This document shows positions 1 through 8,761 of a stretch of 64,000 nt of DNA, piece by piece. The DNA is taken from contig DDGC01000008.1 of the NCBI GenBank assembly GCA_002337455.1, positions 17,837 through 81,836 on the forward strand, read 5' to 3'. Below the pieces are notes generated by a model, which did not search any database, was not told the origin of the DNA, and worked only from the letters and a program-made list of their open reading frames with translations. Within the stretch, counting starts at the first letter, position 1, and every line of letters begins with the position of its first letter. A program made the translations under genes and the position numbers. Origin of the DNA: Rhizobiales bacterium UBA1912 (GTDB lineage Bacteria; Pseudomonadota; Alphaproteobacteria; Rhizobiales; Devosiaceae).

Positions 1-5
1 CTCAT
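1..5 (-). CDS. 5' end of a gene leaving the window (product not visible)
   Basis: On the minus strand an ATG lies at 5-3, preceded by a very strong ribosome binding site (AAAGGAGGAG read from 19 to 10). Only the first codon and part of the second are inside the window, so the product cannot be read. The gene is divergent from the XRE-type regulator at 180. In alphaproteobacteria this regulator type is often placed beside isocitrate lyase or other short-chain acyl-CoA genes, so a glyoxylate-shunt gene is a reasonable guess, nothing more. Confidence 0.45.
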
Positions 6-120
6 TAATCTCCTCCTTTGGTGCGGCGGGCCATACCTCCATATGTCCCAAATCCACCGCCGGAGTATCGATCGCCGTTAATGCAAGAGCAACATGCTAT
101 TGTAATTCATAGGAAATCTT

Positions 121-166
121 GTAAAGCTTTGACCAAATGCCGTGTACATCGTGTCAAGTAATTGAC
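121..166. promoter_or_regulatory. Paired dyads between divergent genes, candidate regulator sites
   Basis: Two TTGAC-containing dyads lie in the divergent intergenic region. One is GTCAA-GTAA-TTGAC at 153-166, a perfect 5+4+5 palindrome just upstream of the regulator start. The second is the imperfect palindrome GTAAAGCTTTGAC at 121-133. Their shared half-site and position suggest autoregulation and control of the divergent gene by the regulator encoded at 180-1760. This is inferred from symmetry alone. Confidence 0.4.
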
Positions 167-179
167 AAGCGAGGACTGG

Positions 180-1760
180 ATGCGAGCGCCAATCGGGCTT
201 CGAATAAGCACACGCCGCAAGGGTTTGGGACTGTCTCAGGCCGCATTGGCCCGGAGCGTCGAAATCTCTCCGAGCTACCTCAATCTCATTGAAGCCAACA
301 AGCGCCAGGTCGGCGGCACCCTGCTCCAGCGCATAGCATCCGAACTCCGTATCTCCATTGACGACCTCACGGGCGAGGCCGAGCACCGACTCATTCACGA
401 ACTGGTTGAGACCTTTGCCGACCCCGCCATTGCCGATGTCGGCCTCGGTATGGAGACGGCGCGCAGCCTTGTCGCGACACAACCTGAAATCGCCAGCGTC
501 ATAGCCAAGCTTTACCGGGCTTATGTGGCGGCCTCGGCCAGTGCGGACGCGTATGCCAACAGGCTTCGGGCGGATCCTTTGCTGAGCCAGCTACTTCATC
601 AGGTTTTGTCGAGCATCACAGCGGTGCGTTCCTCGGCGGAAATCCTTGAGGACGTGGATGACCTGAGCAGCGCCGATCGGGCGCGGTTCGTCACCTCGAT
701 CTCGCGCGAGGCACGCGGCTTGTCCGCGGTGGCGCAAAATCTCATCGGACAGTTCGATCACGCCAGCACCGTGAGCAAATCCGCCTCGGTGCGTCGCGAG
801 CTCGACGACATGATTTTCGCAGCGCGCAATTATTTCCCAGCGCTTGAGCAACGCGGCGCGGAAATTGCCCGAGACATGCAGTCATCTGGAGCACTCGGCG
901 AGGCGGCAATCGCCCATCTCCTTGAAACTGTCCACGGCGTCCGCGTCGAGCGCAACGCCAGACCCAACTCCGGACGCGCTTTCGGCCACGACGCCGACCG
1001 TGGCGTCCTGTGGTTCCGCAACACAGTGCCGCAATCGACCCGACAGTTTCAGATGGTCCGCCTGATCTCGGAACTGACCAGCGAAAGCGAACTGAGCGAA
1101 GCGGTCAAGGTTCCCCACCTGTCATCGCAGACCGCCCGCCATTTGGCGCGCAACTATCTCGCGTCCTATATTGCTGGCGCGGCCTTGTTCCCCTACGAGC
1201 GGTTTCTCGACGATGCTGAAACGCTGCGCTATGACGTCGAGGCGCTGAGTGAGCGCTACAATGCAAGCTTTGAGCAGATTGCCCATCGGCTTGTAACGCT
1301 GCGAGCCGAGGGCGCGGAAGGCGTGCCGTTCGGCTTTCTGCGCTCCGACCCGGCCGGGCGCCTGACCAAGCATTTTCCTCTCCCCGGCTTGTTGTTACCG
1401 CACACTGGCCATGCATGCCCCCTGTGGGCCCTTTACGCTGCGTTTCGCGCTTCGGGGCAACTCGTGCGGCAAGTGGTGCGATTTTCGGACGGCTCGCGGT
1501 TCTTGTTCGTCGCCAAAGCGGTCTCCCGCCGCGCATCAGGCTTTGCCGATCAGGCCCTCCCCCATTCAATTCTGCTCGTCGCCGATATCCTGCATGCCGA
1601 CCGCACCGTTTATGCCGACGGGCTGGACCTTGGCGATTCCGATGCCGACGTCCCTGTCGGACCGACATGTCGCCTATGCACGCGGACCGACTGCGTCAGC
1701 CGCGAAGAGGCGCCTTTCGCTCCCGGCGATGAGCCCACATTGACCACAGCCAGAGCGTGA
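180..1760 (+). CDS. XRE-family regulator of the ScfR/RamB (short-chain fatty acyl) type
   Basis: A 526-residue cytoplasmic DNA-binding protein. Residues about 5-65 form an XRE helix-turn-helix (RKGLGLSQAALARSVEISPS) and are followed by a long sensor region. The C terminus (about 490-510) carries closely spaced cysteines (GPTCRLCTRTDC), as in DUF2083-containing regulators such as RamB and ScfR, which control acetate, propionate and glyoxylate genes. In the IrrE-like middle region the HExxH zinc-protease motif is absent: the corresponding stretch reads VRLISELTSES, so proteolysis is unlikely. I chose the ATG at 180 over the in-frame TTG at 162 because GAGG at 171-174 is well spaced for it. Two dyads upstream suggest autoregulation. 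The exact ligand is unknown. Confidence 0.8.
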   Translation: MRAPIGLRISTRRKGLGLSQAALARSVEISPSYLNLIEANKRQVGGTLLQRIASELRISIDDLTGEAEHRLIHELVETFADPAIADVGLGMETARSLVATQPEIASVIAKLYRAYVAASASADAYANRLRADPLLSQLLHQVLSSITAVRSSAEILEDVDDLSSADRARFVTSISREARGLSAVAQNLIGQFDHASTVSKSASVRRELDDMIFAARNYFPALEQRGAEIARDMQSSGALGEAAIAHLLETVHGVRVERNARPNSGRAFGHDADRGVLWFRNTVPQSTRQFQMVRLISELTSESELSEAVKVPHLSSQTARHLARNYLASYIAGAALFPYERFLDDAETLRYDVEALSERYNASFEQIAHRLVTLRAEGAEGVPFGFLRSDPAGRLTKHFPLPGLLLPHTGHACPLWALYAAFRASGQLVRQVVRFSDGSRFLFVAKAVSRRASGFADQALPHSILLVADILHADRTVYADGLDLGDSDADVPVGPTCRLCTRTDCVSREEAPFAPGDEPTLTTARA

Positions 1761-1846
1761 CCGCCCATCAGGGGACTTGGCGAATGGGAACAATTGCGGT
1801 TATGTGAATGCGAGTCCCGAGGAGGAAGGGGCTCGGAGGGGGAGTT

Positions 1847-2239
1847 TTGGCGATCGATATTCTCATTGCAGAAGACGAGCCGAGTATCCTTGAAGCACTT
1901 GATTTCGTTCTGAAAAGAGCAGGATGGACGATTAGTGCCGTCATGGATGGCGACGCTGTCATGGACGCTGTCCGGCGCCAGCGCCCGCGCGTTCTGGTTC
2001 TCGATATCATGCTGCCCAAGCGCAGCGGGTTTGAGGTCCTCAAGCAAATCCGCGCTGACCGGACCACGGCAGACTTGCCGGTCCTTGTCCTGACGGCAAA
2101 GGGACAGCAGCAGGACCGACGCATCGCCGAAGAACTCGGCGCCAACAAATTCGTCACCAAACCCTATTCCAACGCCGACGTCGTCGATGCCGTGCGCAGC
2201 TTGCTCGGCGCGCCAGCAGACGACCGTCAGCACAGTTGA
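1847..2239 (+). CDS. Single-domain CheY-like response regulator
   Basis: A 130-residue protein made only of a receiver domain. The acidic pair EDE lies near residue 8, the phospho-acceptor is Asp53 (LVLDIMLPK), the conserved Thr is in VLTAKG and the Lys in FVTKPYS. There is no DNA-binding output domain, so it probably acts by protein contact or as a phospho-relay intermediate. The TTG at 1847 is chosen because it follows CGGAGGGGGAG; an upstream ATG at 1808 would only add a Gly/Arg-rich leader that is really the ribosome-binding region. It is the first gene of a three-gene unit with a small membrane protein and a transporter-fused histidine kinase, which is its obvious kinase partner. Confidence 0.85.
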   Translation: MAIDILIAEDEPSILEALDFVLKRAGWTISAVMDGDAVMDAVRRQRPRVLVLDIMLPKRSGFEVLKQIRADRTTADLPVLVLTAKGQQQDRRIAEELGANKFVTKPYSNADVVDAVRSLLGAPADDRQHS

Positions 2240-2251
2240 AGCCGGCGCACC

Positions 2252-2485
2252 ATGACACGCCGTAAGATCATCGGTGCGTCGCTCTTTTTTACGCTGTTCG
2301 GCGCAATGGCCAGCCTGCCCCCATTGATCCTGCTGTTCAGGTTCGAAGGGTTTGTTGCCGGCTTGCCCATAGCCACTCTTTTCCTGTTCGGACTTTGGGT
2401 TTTTCTCGTTGCCGGGGCCGCATGGTTCGGATATGCGCTGCCCCGCGACGAACCGCACCTGCCGCCGGGTGAGGATCACCGATGA
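2252..2485 (+). CDS. Small two-helix membrane protein before the sensor kinase
   Basis: A 77-residue protein with two hydrophobic segments (about 8-30 and 36-62) and a short acidic/Pro-rich tail. Its ATGA overlap with the next gene (ATG at 2482, stop at 2483-2485) indicates translational coupling. Small membrane proteins in front of SLC5-type symporters (for example DUF485/DUF4212 proteins before ActP-like permeases) are a known arrangement, and this may be a functional analogue serving the SLC5 half of the kinase. No motif identifies it. Confidence 0.7.
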   Translation: MTRRKIIGASLFFTLFGAMASLPPLILLFRFEGFVAGLPIATLFLFGLWVFLVAGAAWFGYALPRDEPHLPPGEDHR

Positions 2486-5211
2486 CGCTCACGGCCGACT
2501 TCGTTATTGCGACCGCCGTGGCCTATGTCGGCCTGCTATTCGTCATCGCCTATCTCGGCGACCGGCACACACGAAGCCGGAGTGGCGGATTTCTGCGCTC
2601 ACCCTTCGTCTACACACTCTCGATTTCCGTCTATTGCACGAGCTGGACCTTCTACGGCGCTGTCGGCACGGCAGCACGCAATGGCCTGGAATATCTGACA
2701 ATTTACCTCGGACCCACCATCGTTTTTATCGGCTGGTGGTTCATTTTGAGGCGTCTGGTCCGTATCAGTCACGACCAACGCATAACCTCCATCGCAGACC
2801 TGCTGTCCTCGCGTTTTGGCAAGTCGAGCACCCTCGCCGTGCTCATAACCGTGTTGGCTGTGATCGCCATCGCGCCCTACATCGCCCTGCAACTCAAGGC
2901 CATAACCTCATCCATCGAAGCCATTGCCGGATCGTCCGAATTCGGGCGCGGCAGCCTGGAGGGCTGGGACGAGGTCGGGTTGGCCTTTGGTGTGGCCGCG
3001 GGCATGGCCGTGTTCACCATTCTATTCGGCACGCGCAACGTGGACGCCAAGGAGCAACACCACGGCGTGGTGGCGGCAATCGCGTTTGAGGCTGTCGTAA
3101 AGCTCACGGCGCTGCTCGCCGTTGGCATCTTCGTCGTCTATGTCGGGGGCGGCATGGATGCGATCTTTGCCAATGCCGAGACAGCGGGACTGAACATCCA
3201 TGCCGGCGAAACCTTCGGCGACCGCTGGATTTCAATGGTGGTTCTGGCCGCGGCGGCAATCATATGCCTGCCGCGGCAGTTTCAGGTGACCGTTGTTGAA
3301 AACTCGGATGAAAAGCACCTGCGCACCGCGAGCTGGGCGTTTCCCGCCTATATGCTTGCAATGAGCCTTTTCACACTGCCTATCGCATTGTTCGGGCTTA
3401 CTTTCATGCCGGTGGGCTCGAACCCGGACATGTTCGTGCTGACGCTGCCTTTGGCGCAAGGTCAGGATGCCCTGGCACTGTTTGCATTCATCGGCGGCTT
3501 TTCGTCGGCAACGTCGATGATCATCCTTGAATCCATTGCACTTTCGATAATGGTCTCCAATCATATCGTCGTGCCGATCATGCTGCGGCTGACATCCGGT
3601 GACGGGATTGGGGATGGACAGGGCGTAAGGCGGCTGATCCTCAACGCCCGGCGCCTTTCGATCATGCTTATCCTCCTGTTGGGGTTCGCCTATTTCTATC
3701 TAACCCGCGGGTCGGATGCCCTGGCGCCTATCGGGTTGATCTCGTTTACGGGTGTTACGCAATTCCTGCCGGCCATACTTGCGAGTCTTTTCTGGCGTGA
3801 TGCTTCAACAAAAGCCGCTATCTGCGCAATTGCAGTTGGTTTTGTCGTCTGGCTGTGGTCAAGTTTCATGCCCTCCTTTGCGTCCTCATCGCCACTTGTC
3901 GCCACGGTCATGACCAATGGCCCCTGGGGAATTGGCTGGCTACGACCACAGGGCCTGTTCGGCTTTGACGACCTCGACCCGCTCACCCACGCTGTGTTCT
4001 GGAGTTTGTTCCTCAACACCACGGTTTTGATCCTGGGCTCACTGATAACCAATCAGTCGGCTCTCGAACATGTGCAGGCCGCGCTGTTCCTCAACGTCTT
4101 CCGGCGCACCAGCAACGAGGCCAGCCCGCTTCGTGGATCGGCGACTGCCGACGATCTGTTTCTCGTCGCCCGCCGCGTTCTGGGTCACCAGCGCGCCGTT
4201 GCATTGTTTTCCGAAGAGGCCAAGCAGGCACGGATGCCATGGACGACGCTGGAGCCGAGTTCGTCGTTTATCCGGCGGCTTGAGCGCGAGATGGCCGGGT
4301 CGATCGGCGCGGCCTCGGCGCATGTCATGCTGTCCAAAGTGGTTTCTGGCGACTCCATCTCGCTCGAGGAAGTCATGCAGATGGCCGACGAAACCCAGCA
4401 AGCTATCGAATATTCCCAGGAGTTGGAAATGACCTCCACCCAGTTGCGGGCAACCGCCGAAAAGCTCGAGGAAGCCAACCGGCAATTGCGCAAAGTGGAT
4501 CTGCAGAAAGATGAATTTCTCAGTCAGGTGAGCCACGAAGTGCGCACACCCATGACGGCGATCCGGGCCTTTTCGGAAATCCTGCTTGATGAAGGCGATC
4601 TCGACGAAGACTCGAGAGCCAAATTCGTATCGACGATCCACAAGGAAAGTCTGCGCCTGACCTCCCTCCTAGACGAAATTCTCGATCTGTCGGCGCTTGA
4701 GCGTGGCGAACGCGCCTGGGAAAACCGGCCCATCGATGCCGAGGAATCCCTCGATCAAGCCCTCAGGGTCTGTGATGCACTGGCGCGCCAGAGCAATACG
4801 CAGGTCGAGATCGGAACCAGGGCATCGGCCGCCTATGTCAAATCCGATCCCGACCGGCTGAGCCAGGTGCTCATCAATCTCATTTCCAACGCCATAAAAT
4901 ACAACGGCGCGATCGCACCGGTTGTCGAGGTGCGTTCGAGGCTCAAGAGAGGGGCCTATATCATTGAGGTCAAGGACAACGGCATCGGCATCGCCGAGGA
5001 GGAGCGTCCGCGGATCTTCGACAAGTTCTATCGCGGAAGACTGGGCGAAACCGGTCCCTATGCCGGCGCAGGGCTGGGACTGCCGATCAGCAGGGAGATC
5101 ATTTCCCGCATGGACGGCGTTCTTGAGCTGGTCTCGACCGATGAAGACGGGGCGTGCTTCCGGATCACCCTGCCACTGATAACGCAGAGCGAAGCCGGTG
5201 CCGCGCAATAA
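2482..5211 (+). CDS. SLC5 sodium:solute symporter-histidine kinase fusion (CbrA/CrbS type)
   Basis: A 909-residue inner-membrane sensor. Roughly residues 1-525 form 12-13 transmembrane helices of the sodium/solute symporter (SSS) family. After a linker and coiled coil (about 620-675) come a HisKA domain with His685 in QVSHEVRTP and a HATPase domain with N-box NLISNAIKYNG (about 800-812), G1 DNGIGI (about 831) and G2 GAGLGLPI (about 862). This is the architecture of CbrA (histidine, C/N balance) and CrbS (acetate switch). The substrate cannot be read. Its cognate receiver is likely the protein at 1847-2239. The stop at 5209-5211 is six bases from the convergent panC stop. Confidence 0.88.
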   Translation: MTLTADFVIATAVAYVGLLFVIAYLGDRHTRSRSGGFLRSPFVYTLSISVYCTSWTFYGAVGTAARNGLEYLTIYLGPTIVFIGWWFILRRLVRISHDQRITSIADLLSSRFGKSSTLAVLITVLAVIAIAPYIALQLKAITSSIEAIAGSSEFGRGSLEGWDEVGLAFGVAAGMAVFTILFGTRNVDAKEQHHGVVAAIAFEAVVKLTALLAVGIFVVYVGGGMDAIFANAETAGLNIHAGETFGDRWISMVVLAAAAIICLPRQFQVTVVENSDEKHLRTASWAFPAYMLAMSLFTLPIALFGLTFMPVGSNPDMFVLTLPLAQGQDALALFAFIGGFSSATSMIILESIALSIMVSNHIVVPIMLRLTSGDGIGDGQGVRRLILNARRLSIMLILLLGFAYFYLTRGSDALAPIGLISFTGVTQFLPAILASLFWRDASTKAAICAIAVGFVVWLWSSFMPSFASSSPLVATVMTNGPWGIGWLRPQGLFGFDDLDPLTHAVFWSLFLNTTVLILGSLITNQSALEHVQAALFLNVFRRTSNEASPLRGSATADDLFLVARRVLGHQRAVALFSEEAKQARMPWTTLEPSSSFIRRLEREMAGSIGAASAHVMLSKVVSGDSISLEEVMQMADETQQAIEYSQELEMTSTQLRATAEKLEEANRQLRKVDLQKDEFLSQVSHEVRTPMTAIRAFSEILLDEGDLDEDSRAKFVSTIHKESLRLTSLLDEILDLSALERGERAWENRPIDAEESLDQALRVCDALARQSNTQVEIGTRASAAYVKSDPDRLSQVLINLISNAIKYNGAIAPVVEVRSRLKRGAYIIEVKDNGIGIAEEERPRIFDKFYRGRLGETGPYAGAGLGLPISREIISRMDGVLELVSTDEDGACFRITLPLITQSEAGAAQ

Positions 5212-5217
5212 GGCGCA

Positions 5218-6084
5218 TCAACGCGCCGAAACAATCCCCGGCAGAACGGCAACGTTATCGATAAGCCGCACACCATCAATCCATGCCGCCGCCAACAGCC
5301 GGGCCGGACGATCGAGTTTGGAAACCGGCTCAAGCGTTTCGGCGTCGCGGAACTCGAGATACTCGACGTCCGAATAGCCCGCCTTCAAAAGCCGCACCTT
5401 CGCGGCATCCGTTGTGGCAGCAACCGGCTGCCTCGCTTCAATGGCTGCGCCCGCTGCCGTCAGGGCCTCGGCCATTGCCGGGGCTTGGCGGCGCGCAGCG
5501 CCGCTCAGCCTGACGTTGCGCGAAGACATGGCCAGCCCATCGGCCTCGCGCACCGTCGGCACGCCAACGATTTCCACCGGGATGTCGAGATCACGCACAA
5601 GACGACGGATTACGCTCAGTTGCTGGTAATCCTTCTCGCCGAAGAACGCGGCATCACTCTGGGTCTGAAGCAAAAGCTTGGTCACGACGGTGGCAACCCC
5701 GTCAAAATGACCGGGGCGGTGCGCGCCGCAAAGTCCTTCGCTCAATCGGGATACCGAAACTGTGGTGGCAAAGCCATCGGGGTACATTTCCGCGACGTCG
5801 GGCGCAAAGAGCATATCCACATGTTCGGCTTCGAGCCTCGCAGCATCGGCGGCTTCGTCGCGCGGATACTTGGCCAGATCCTCGGCATTGTTGAATTGGC
5901 TGGGATTGACAAAAAGCGTGACGATGACGCGCTTCGCCCTGCCCTTGGCAGCCCTGACCAACGAAAGATGCCCTTCGTGCAATGCACCCATTGTGGGCAC
6001 GACTGCAATATTGTCGCCTGCCGCGCGCCAATGATTCACCTGTGCCCGGACCTCGGCGACGCTACGAGCAAGTTTCATGCTCAT
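5218..6084 (-). CDS. panC: Pantothenate synthetase (pantoate--beta-alanine ligase)
   Basis: A 288-residue cytoplasmic enzyme making pantothenate from pantoate, beta-alanine and ATP, the last step of vitamin B5 synthesis. Diagnostic motifs are PTMGALHEGHLSLVR with the HIGH-like HEGH at 36-39, LFVNPSQF at 58-64, GEKDYQQL and the KMSKS-like SSRNVRLS. Length fits the family (about 280). Its ATG (6084-6082) overlaps the panB stop by four bases, so the two genes are translationally coupled in a panB-panC operon, the usual arrangement. Confidence 0.97.
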   Translation of the reverse strand: MSMKLARSVAEVRAQVNHWRAAGDNIAVVPTMGALHEGHLSLVRAAKGRAKRVIVTLFVNPSQFNNAEDLAKYPRDEAADAARLEAEHVDMLFAPDVAEMYPDGFATTVSVSRLSEGLCGAHRPGHFDGVATVVTKLLLQTQSDAAFFGEKDYQQLSVIRRLVRDLDIPVEIVGVPTVREADGLAMSSRNVRLSGAARRQAPAMAEALTAAGAAIEARQPVAATTDAAKVRLLKAGYSDVEYLEFRDAETLEPVSKLDRPARLLAAAWIDGVRLIDNVAVLPGIVSAR

Positions 6085-6923
6085 CCGGCATCCGGAACGC
6101 TGGCAGGCAGATCGCCAAAGACATGCTCGGCGGCAGGGAAACGGCGGGCGCGAACATCCTCGGCGTAAGCCGCTATGGCCCGCTCAGCGTCTCCCGCCAA
6201 TTGAGCATAGCGTTTGACGAATTTGGGCCTAAAGTCGGCAAACATGCCCAGCATGTCATCAACAACCAGAATCTGCCCGTCGCACGCTGCCGAAGCGCCA
6301 ATGCCGATTGTGGGAATGTCGACGTCCGACGTTATGCGCCGCGCCAGGATATCGGGCACCTTTTCGATGACCACGGCGAAGGCTCCGGCCTCGGCAACGG
6401 CCTGGGCATCGCGCAGGACGGCATGGGCATCGGCACCCCTGCCCTGAACCTTGTACCCCCCGAACGTGTTGACCGACTGGGGCGTCAGCCCGATATGCGC
6501 CATGACCGGAATCGCCCGGCGGGTCAGGAAGGCAATGGTTTCGGCCATATGAACGCCGCCCTCAAGCTTGACAGCATCGCACCCGGTTTCGCGCATCAGC
6601 GTTGCGGCGTTACGGAACGCCTGTTCGGGATTTTCCTCATAGGTCCCGAACGGCAAATCGACCACCATGAGGGCGGACTTCAGGCCCCGGCGGACGGCCT
6701 TGCCGTGCATCACCATCATATCGAGATCGACCCCGAGCGTATTGGGCAGGCCGTGCAACACCATGCCAACGCTGTCCCCAACCAATACAAGGTCGCAATG
6801 GGCGTCGACGAGTTGAGCGATGGGCGTGGTATAGGCAGTGAGGCACACTATGGGCTCGCCGCCCTTCCGCGCCAGAACGGCCGGTGGGCTCAGGGGTGGC
6901 TTGGGCGCCTTGCCATAGGTCAT
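6081..6923 (-). CDS. panB: 3-Methyl-2-oxobutanoate hydroxymethyltransferase
   Basis: A 280-residue TIM-barrel enzyme that transfers a one-carbon unit from methylene-THF to alpha-ketoisovalerate, giving ketopantoate. Visible signatures include CLTAYTTPIAQLVD, VLVGDSVGMV, DLPFGTYE, AVKLEGG and VMAHIGLTPQS. The reading frame extends upstream to 6968, but the ATG at 6923 is preceded by GGGAGAG and matches the usual N terminus, so it is preferred. It is the first gene of panB-panC. The 165 bases between it and the pcaB end hold no feature I can name. Confidence 0.96.
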   Translation of the reverse strand: MTYGKAPKPPLSPPAVLARKGGEPIVCLTAYTTPIAQLVDAHCDLVLVGDSVGMVLHGLPNTLGVDLDMMVMHGKAVRRGLKSALMVVDLPFGTYEENPEQAFRNAATLMRETGCDAVKLEGGVHMAETIAFLTRRAIPVMAHIGLTPQSVNTFGGYKVQGRGADAHAVLRDAQAVAEAGAFAVVIEKVPDILARRITSDVDIPTIGIGASAACDGQILVVDDMLGMFADFRPKFVKRYAQLAGDAERAIAAYAEDVRARRFPAAEHVFGDLPASVPDAG

Positions 6924-7088
6924 CGCAACTCTCCCACATGTGACCCAGTTCAAACCCGGATCGTCCATGTCTGCTATATGGCGGCTCTTTTAGCTGATCT
7001 CAAGGAACGCTCAAACCCCGACATTGGGCGGATTGGGACAAATTGAGCAGAGCATACCGCCGAACGGCTCCGGCATTAGCCCAGACAA

Positions 7089-8150
7089 CTAGTCCTGACC
7101 GACCGTTTCAACGGAATCGAGCAGGCGGGAAGCGACCAACAAGCTACTGCCAGTGGCCAGAACCATCTGGGGGAGTACAAGCCATTCCAAAGTCCATGCA
7201 GCACCGGAGCGTTCCTGTTCATGGACTAGCGATTGCGCCAGGGTGCCGCTGCTCCCCGCCGTGTAACGGGCCAGTGTCACGAGCACTTCAGCGGCAACCG
7301 GGTTCGATTTGTGCGGCATGGCCGACGAGCCCCCACCCCCCGAGAGCACCACATCGCCCATGGCGTTCTGTGCCATCAGCGCCAAGTCTTGACCCATCTT
7401 GCCCAGACTGCCCGAGACCAGGCCGAGCCAGCCAGAAAACTCAACGATGGCGTCGCGCTGATTGTGCCAGGATTTCCCCGTGATGCCGAGGCCCAGCCGG
7501 CTTGCCAACGCTTTTGCAACGCGCGGGCAGTCGTCTCCGAGCTTTTCGAGGACGCCCACCGCGCCGCCATACTGGATGACCAGAAGGCGGGGCTCGATCT
7601 CTTCGAGCCGCTGGCGATGCCGGGCAAGGGGCGCGGACCAATCGGCAATCCTGTCAGCAACGGAAATTTCGAGCGCATCCTGCATGCGTGTCCGGGCCAT
7701 AAGCTTGCGGTCGCCGAACTGATCGGACAAGCGCGCGAGCGCCTTTTCAACGGCAGCGATACGGTCGGCAAGGACGGTCGTGACCGATTTGAGGCGAAGG
7801 ATAAGGCTGGTGTCGATCACATCCTGGCTGGTCGCGCCGAAATGGAGCGACTTGGCAGCCTCACCCTCCAGAACCTTGCGCATCTGCTTGACCAATTCAG
7901 GGGCAACGACGCCGTCACGTCCCAGCCCAGCTTTCAGGCCTTCGAAATCAGGCGTGTATTCCGTTTCAAGGCGGGCAATGGCCTGTGCGTCAGCTTGCGG
8001 GATGACCCCGTATTCTGCCTGCGCAGCGGCCAGGGCCACTTCGAACGCCACCATGGCCGCGACGTCGGCCTCGGCGGACAGCAATCCGGTCAGCTCTGGA
8101 TCACCGAACAGGCCGGAGAGGAACGGATGGTCGAAGGGGGAAAGAGACAT
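7089..8150 (-). CDS. pcaB: 3-Carboxy-cis,cis-muconate cycloisomerase
   Basis: A 353-residue member of the fumarase/aspartase superfamily that lactonises 3-carboxymuconate to 4-carboxymuconolactone. The superfamily signature is GGGGSSAMPHKSNPVAAEVL, and GATSQDVIDTSLILR is the second conserved region. Residues 1-110 carry the substrate-binding loop SAEADVAAMVAFEVALA. It is the last gene of the pcaDCHGB operon; its ATG shares one base with the pcaG stop (TGATG), which indicates coupling. It is shorter than many PcaB proteins (about 450 in Pseudomonas) but within the rhizobial range. Confidence 0.95.
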   Translation of the reverse strand: MSLSPFDHPFLSGLFGDPELTGLLSAEADVAAMVAFEVALAAAQAEYGVIPQADAQAIARLETEYTPDFEGLKAGLGRDGVVAPELVKQMRKVLEGEAAKSLHFGATSQDVIDTSLILRLKSVTTVLADRIAAVEKALARLSDQFGDRKLMARTRMQDALEISVADRIADWSAPLARHRQRLEEIEPRLLVIQYGGAVGVLEKLGDDCPRVAKALASRLGLGITGKSWHNQRDAIVEFSGWLGLVSGSLGKMGQDLALMAQNAMGDVVLSGGGGSSAMPHKSNPVAAEVLVTLARYTAGSSGTLAQSLVHEQERSGAAWTLEWLVLPQMVLATGSSLLVASRLLDSVETVGQD

Positions 8151-8761
8151 CAGACGTCCAGGAACACCGTTTCGTTTTCACCCTGAAGGTAGATGTCGAA
8201 GGTTACAATATTGCCGTCGCGCTGACCGATCAGCGTTTTATCGCGGGCGATCATGCGGGCCTTGGCGAGGACGGGGTCCGCTTTGTTGGCCTCCTCCTCA
8301 TCGGAGAAATACATCCGCGTCTGCAGCCCCACGTTGATGCCGCGCGCCACAATCCAGAAGGTGATGTGCGGCGCCATAACGCCGCCACCTGCAACGGGAA
8401 CCGGCCCGGGCTTGATGGTATCGAACGCGAACTCGCCGTTAGAGCCCACAGGTTGGCGTCCCCAGCCCGAAAAGTTGGGGTCGACACCGGAGCGGTGTTC
8501 CATGGGGCTGTTGTAGATGCCGTTGGCATCGGCCTGCCAGATTTCGACGACGCAATCGGCCACCGGATTGCCACCGCCATCGATGACTCGGCCCTTAATA
8601 TTTATGCGTTCGCCCTTGACGCCGTCGGAGACGACTCGGAGGCCAAGATCCTCGGGGATCACGCCATTGATATCGTATTCATTCGGCGTCATCCCGATAT
8701 GAACGTAGGGGCCTGCCGTTTGCGATGGAGTTTCCTTGAGATAATCGAGCGGCTTTGACAT
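8150..8761 (-). CDS. pcaG: Protocatechuate 3,4-dioxygenase alpha subunit
   Basis: A 203-residue subunit of the intradiol dioxygenase that cleaves protocatechuate between its hydroxyls. It shows the typical N terminus TPSQTAGPYVHIG and the intradiol core (DCVVEIWQADANGIYNS, GWGRQPVG, FDTIKPGPVP, APHITFWIVARG). As expected for the alpha subunit it keeps the fold but lacks the complete iron-ligand set. The ATG at 8761 overlaps the pcaH stop by one base (TGATG); the TTG one codon upstream is not needed. Confidence 0.96.
   Translation of the reverse strand: MSKPLDYLKETPSQTAGPYVHIGMTPNEYDINGVIPEDLGLRVVSDGVKGERINIKGRVIDGGGNPVADCVVEIWQADANGIYNSPMEHRSGVDPNFSGWGRQPVGSNGEFAFDTIKPGPVPVAGGGVMAPHITFWIVARGINVGLQTRMYFSDEEEANKADPVLAKARMIARDKTLIGQRDGNIVTFDIYLQGENETVFLDV

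Noticed and set aside
5982..7046. 354-codon plus-strand open frame over panB and panC
   Set aside because: It is antisense to panB and panC, which show full family motifs; the frame has no family similarity and reflects GC-rich codon bias.
7233..8186. 317-codon plus-strand frame opposite pcaB
   Set aside because: Antisense to a well-supported pcaB; no motifs, no ribosome site.
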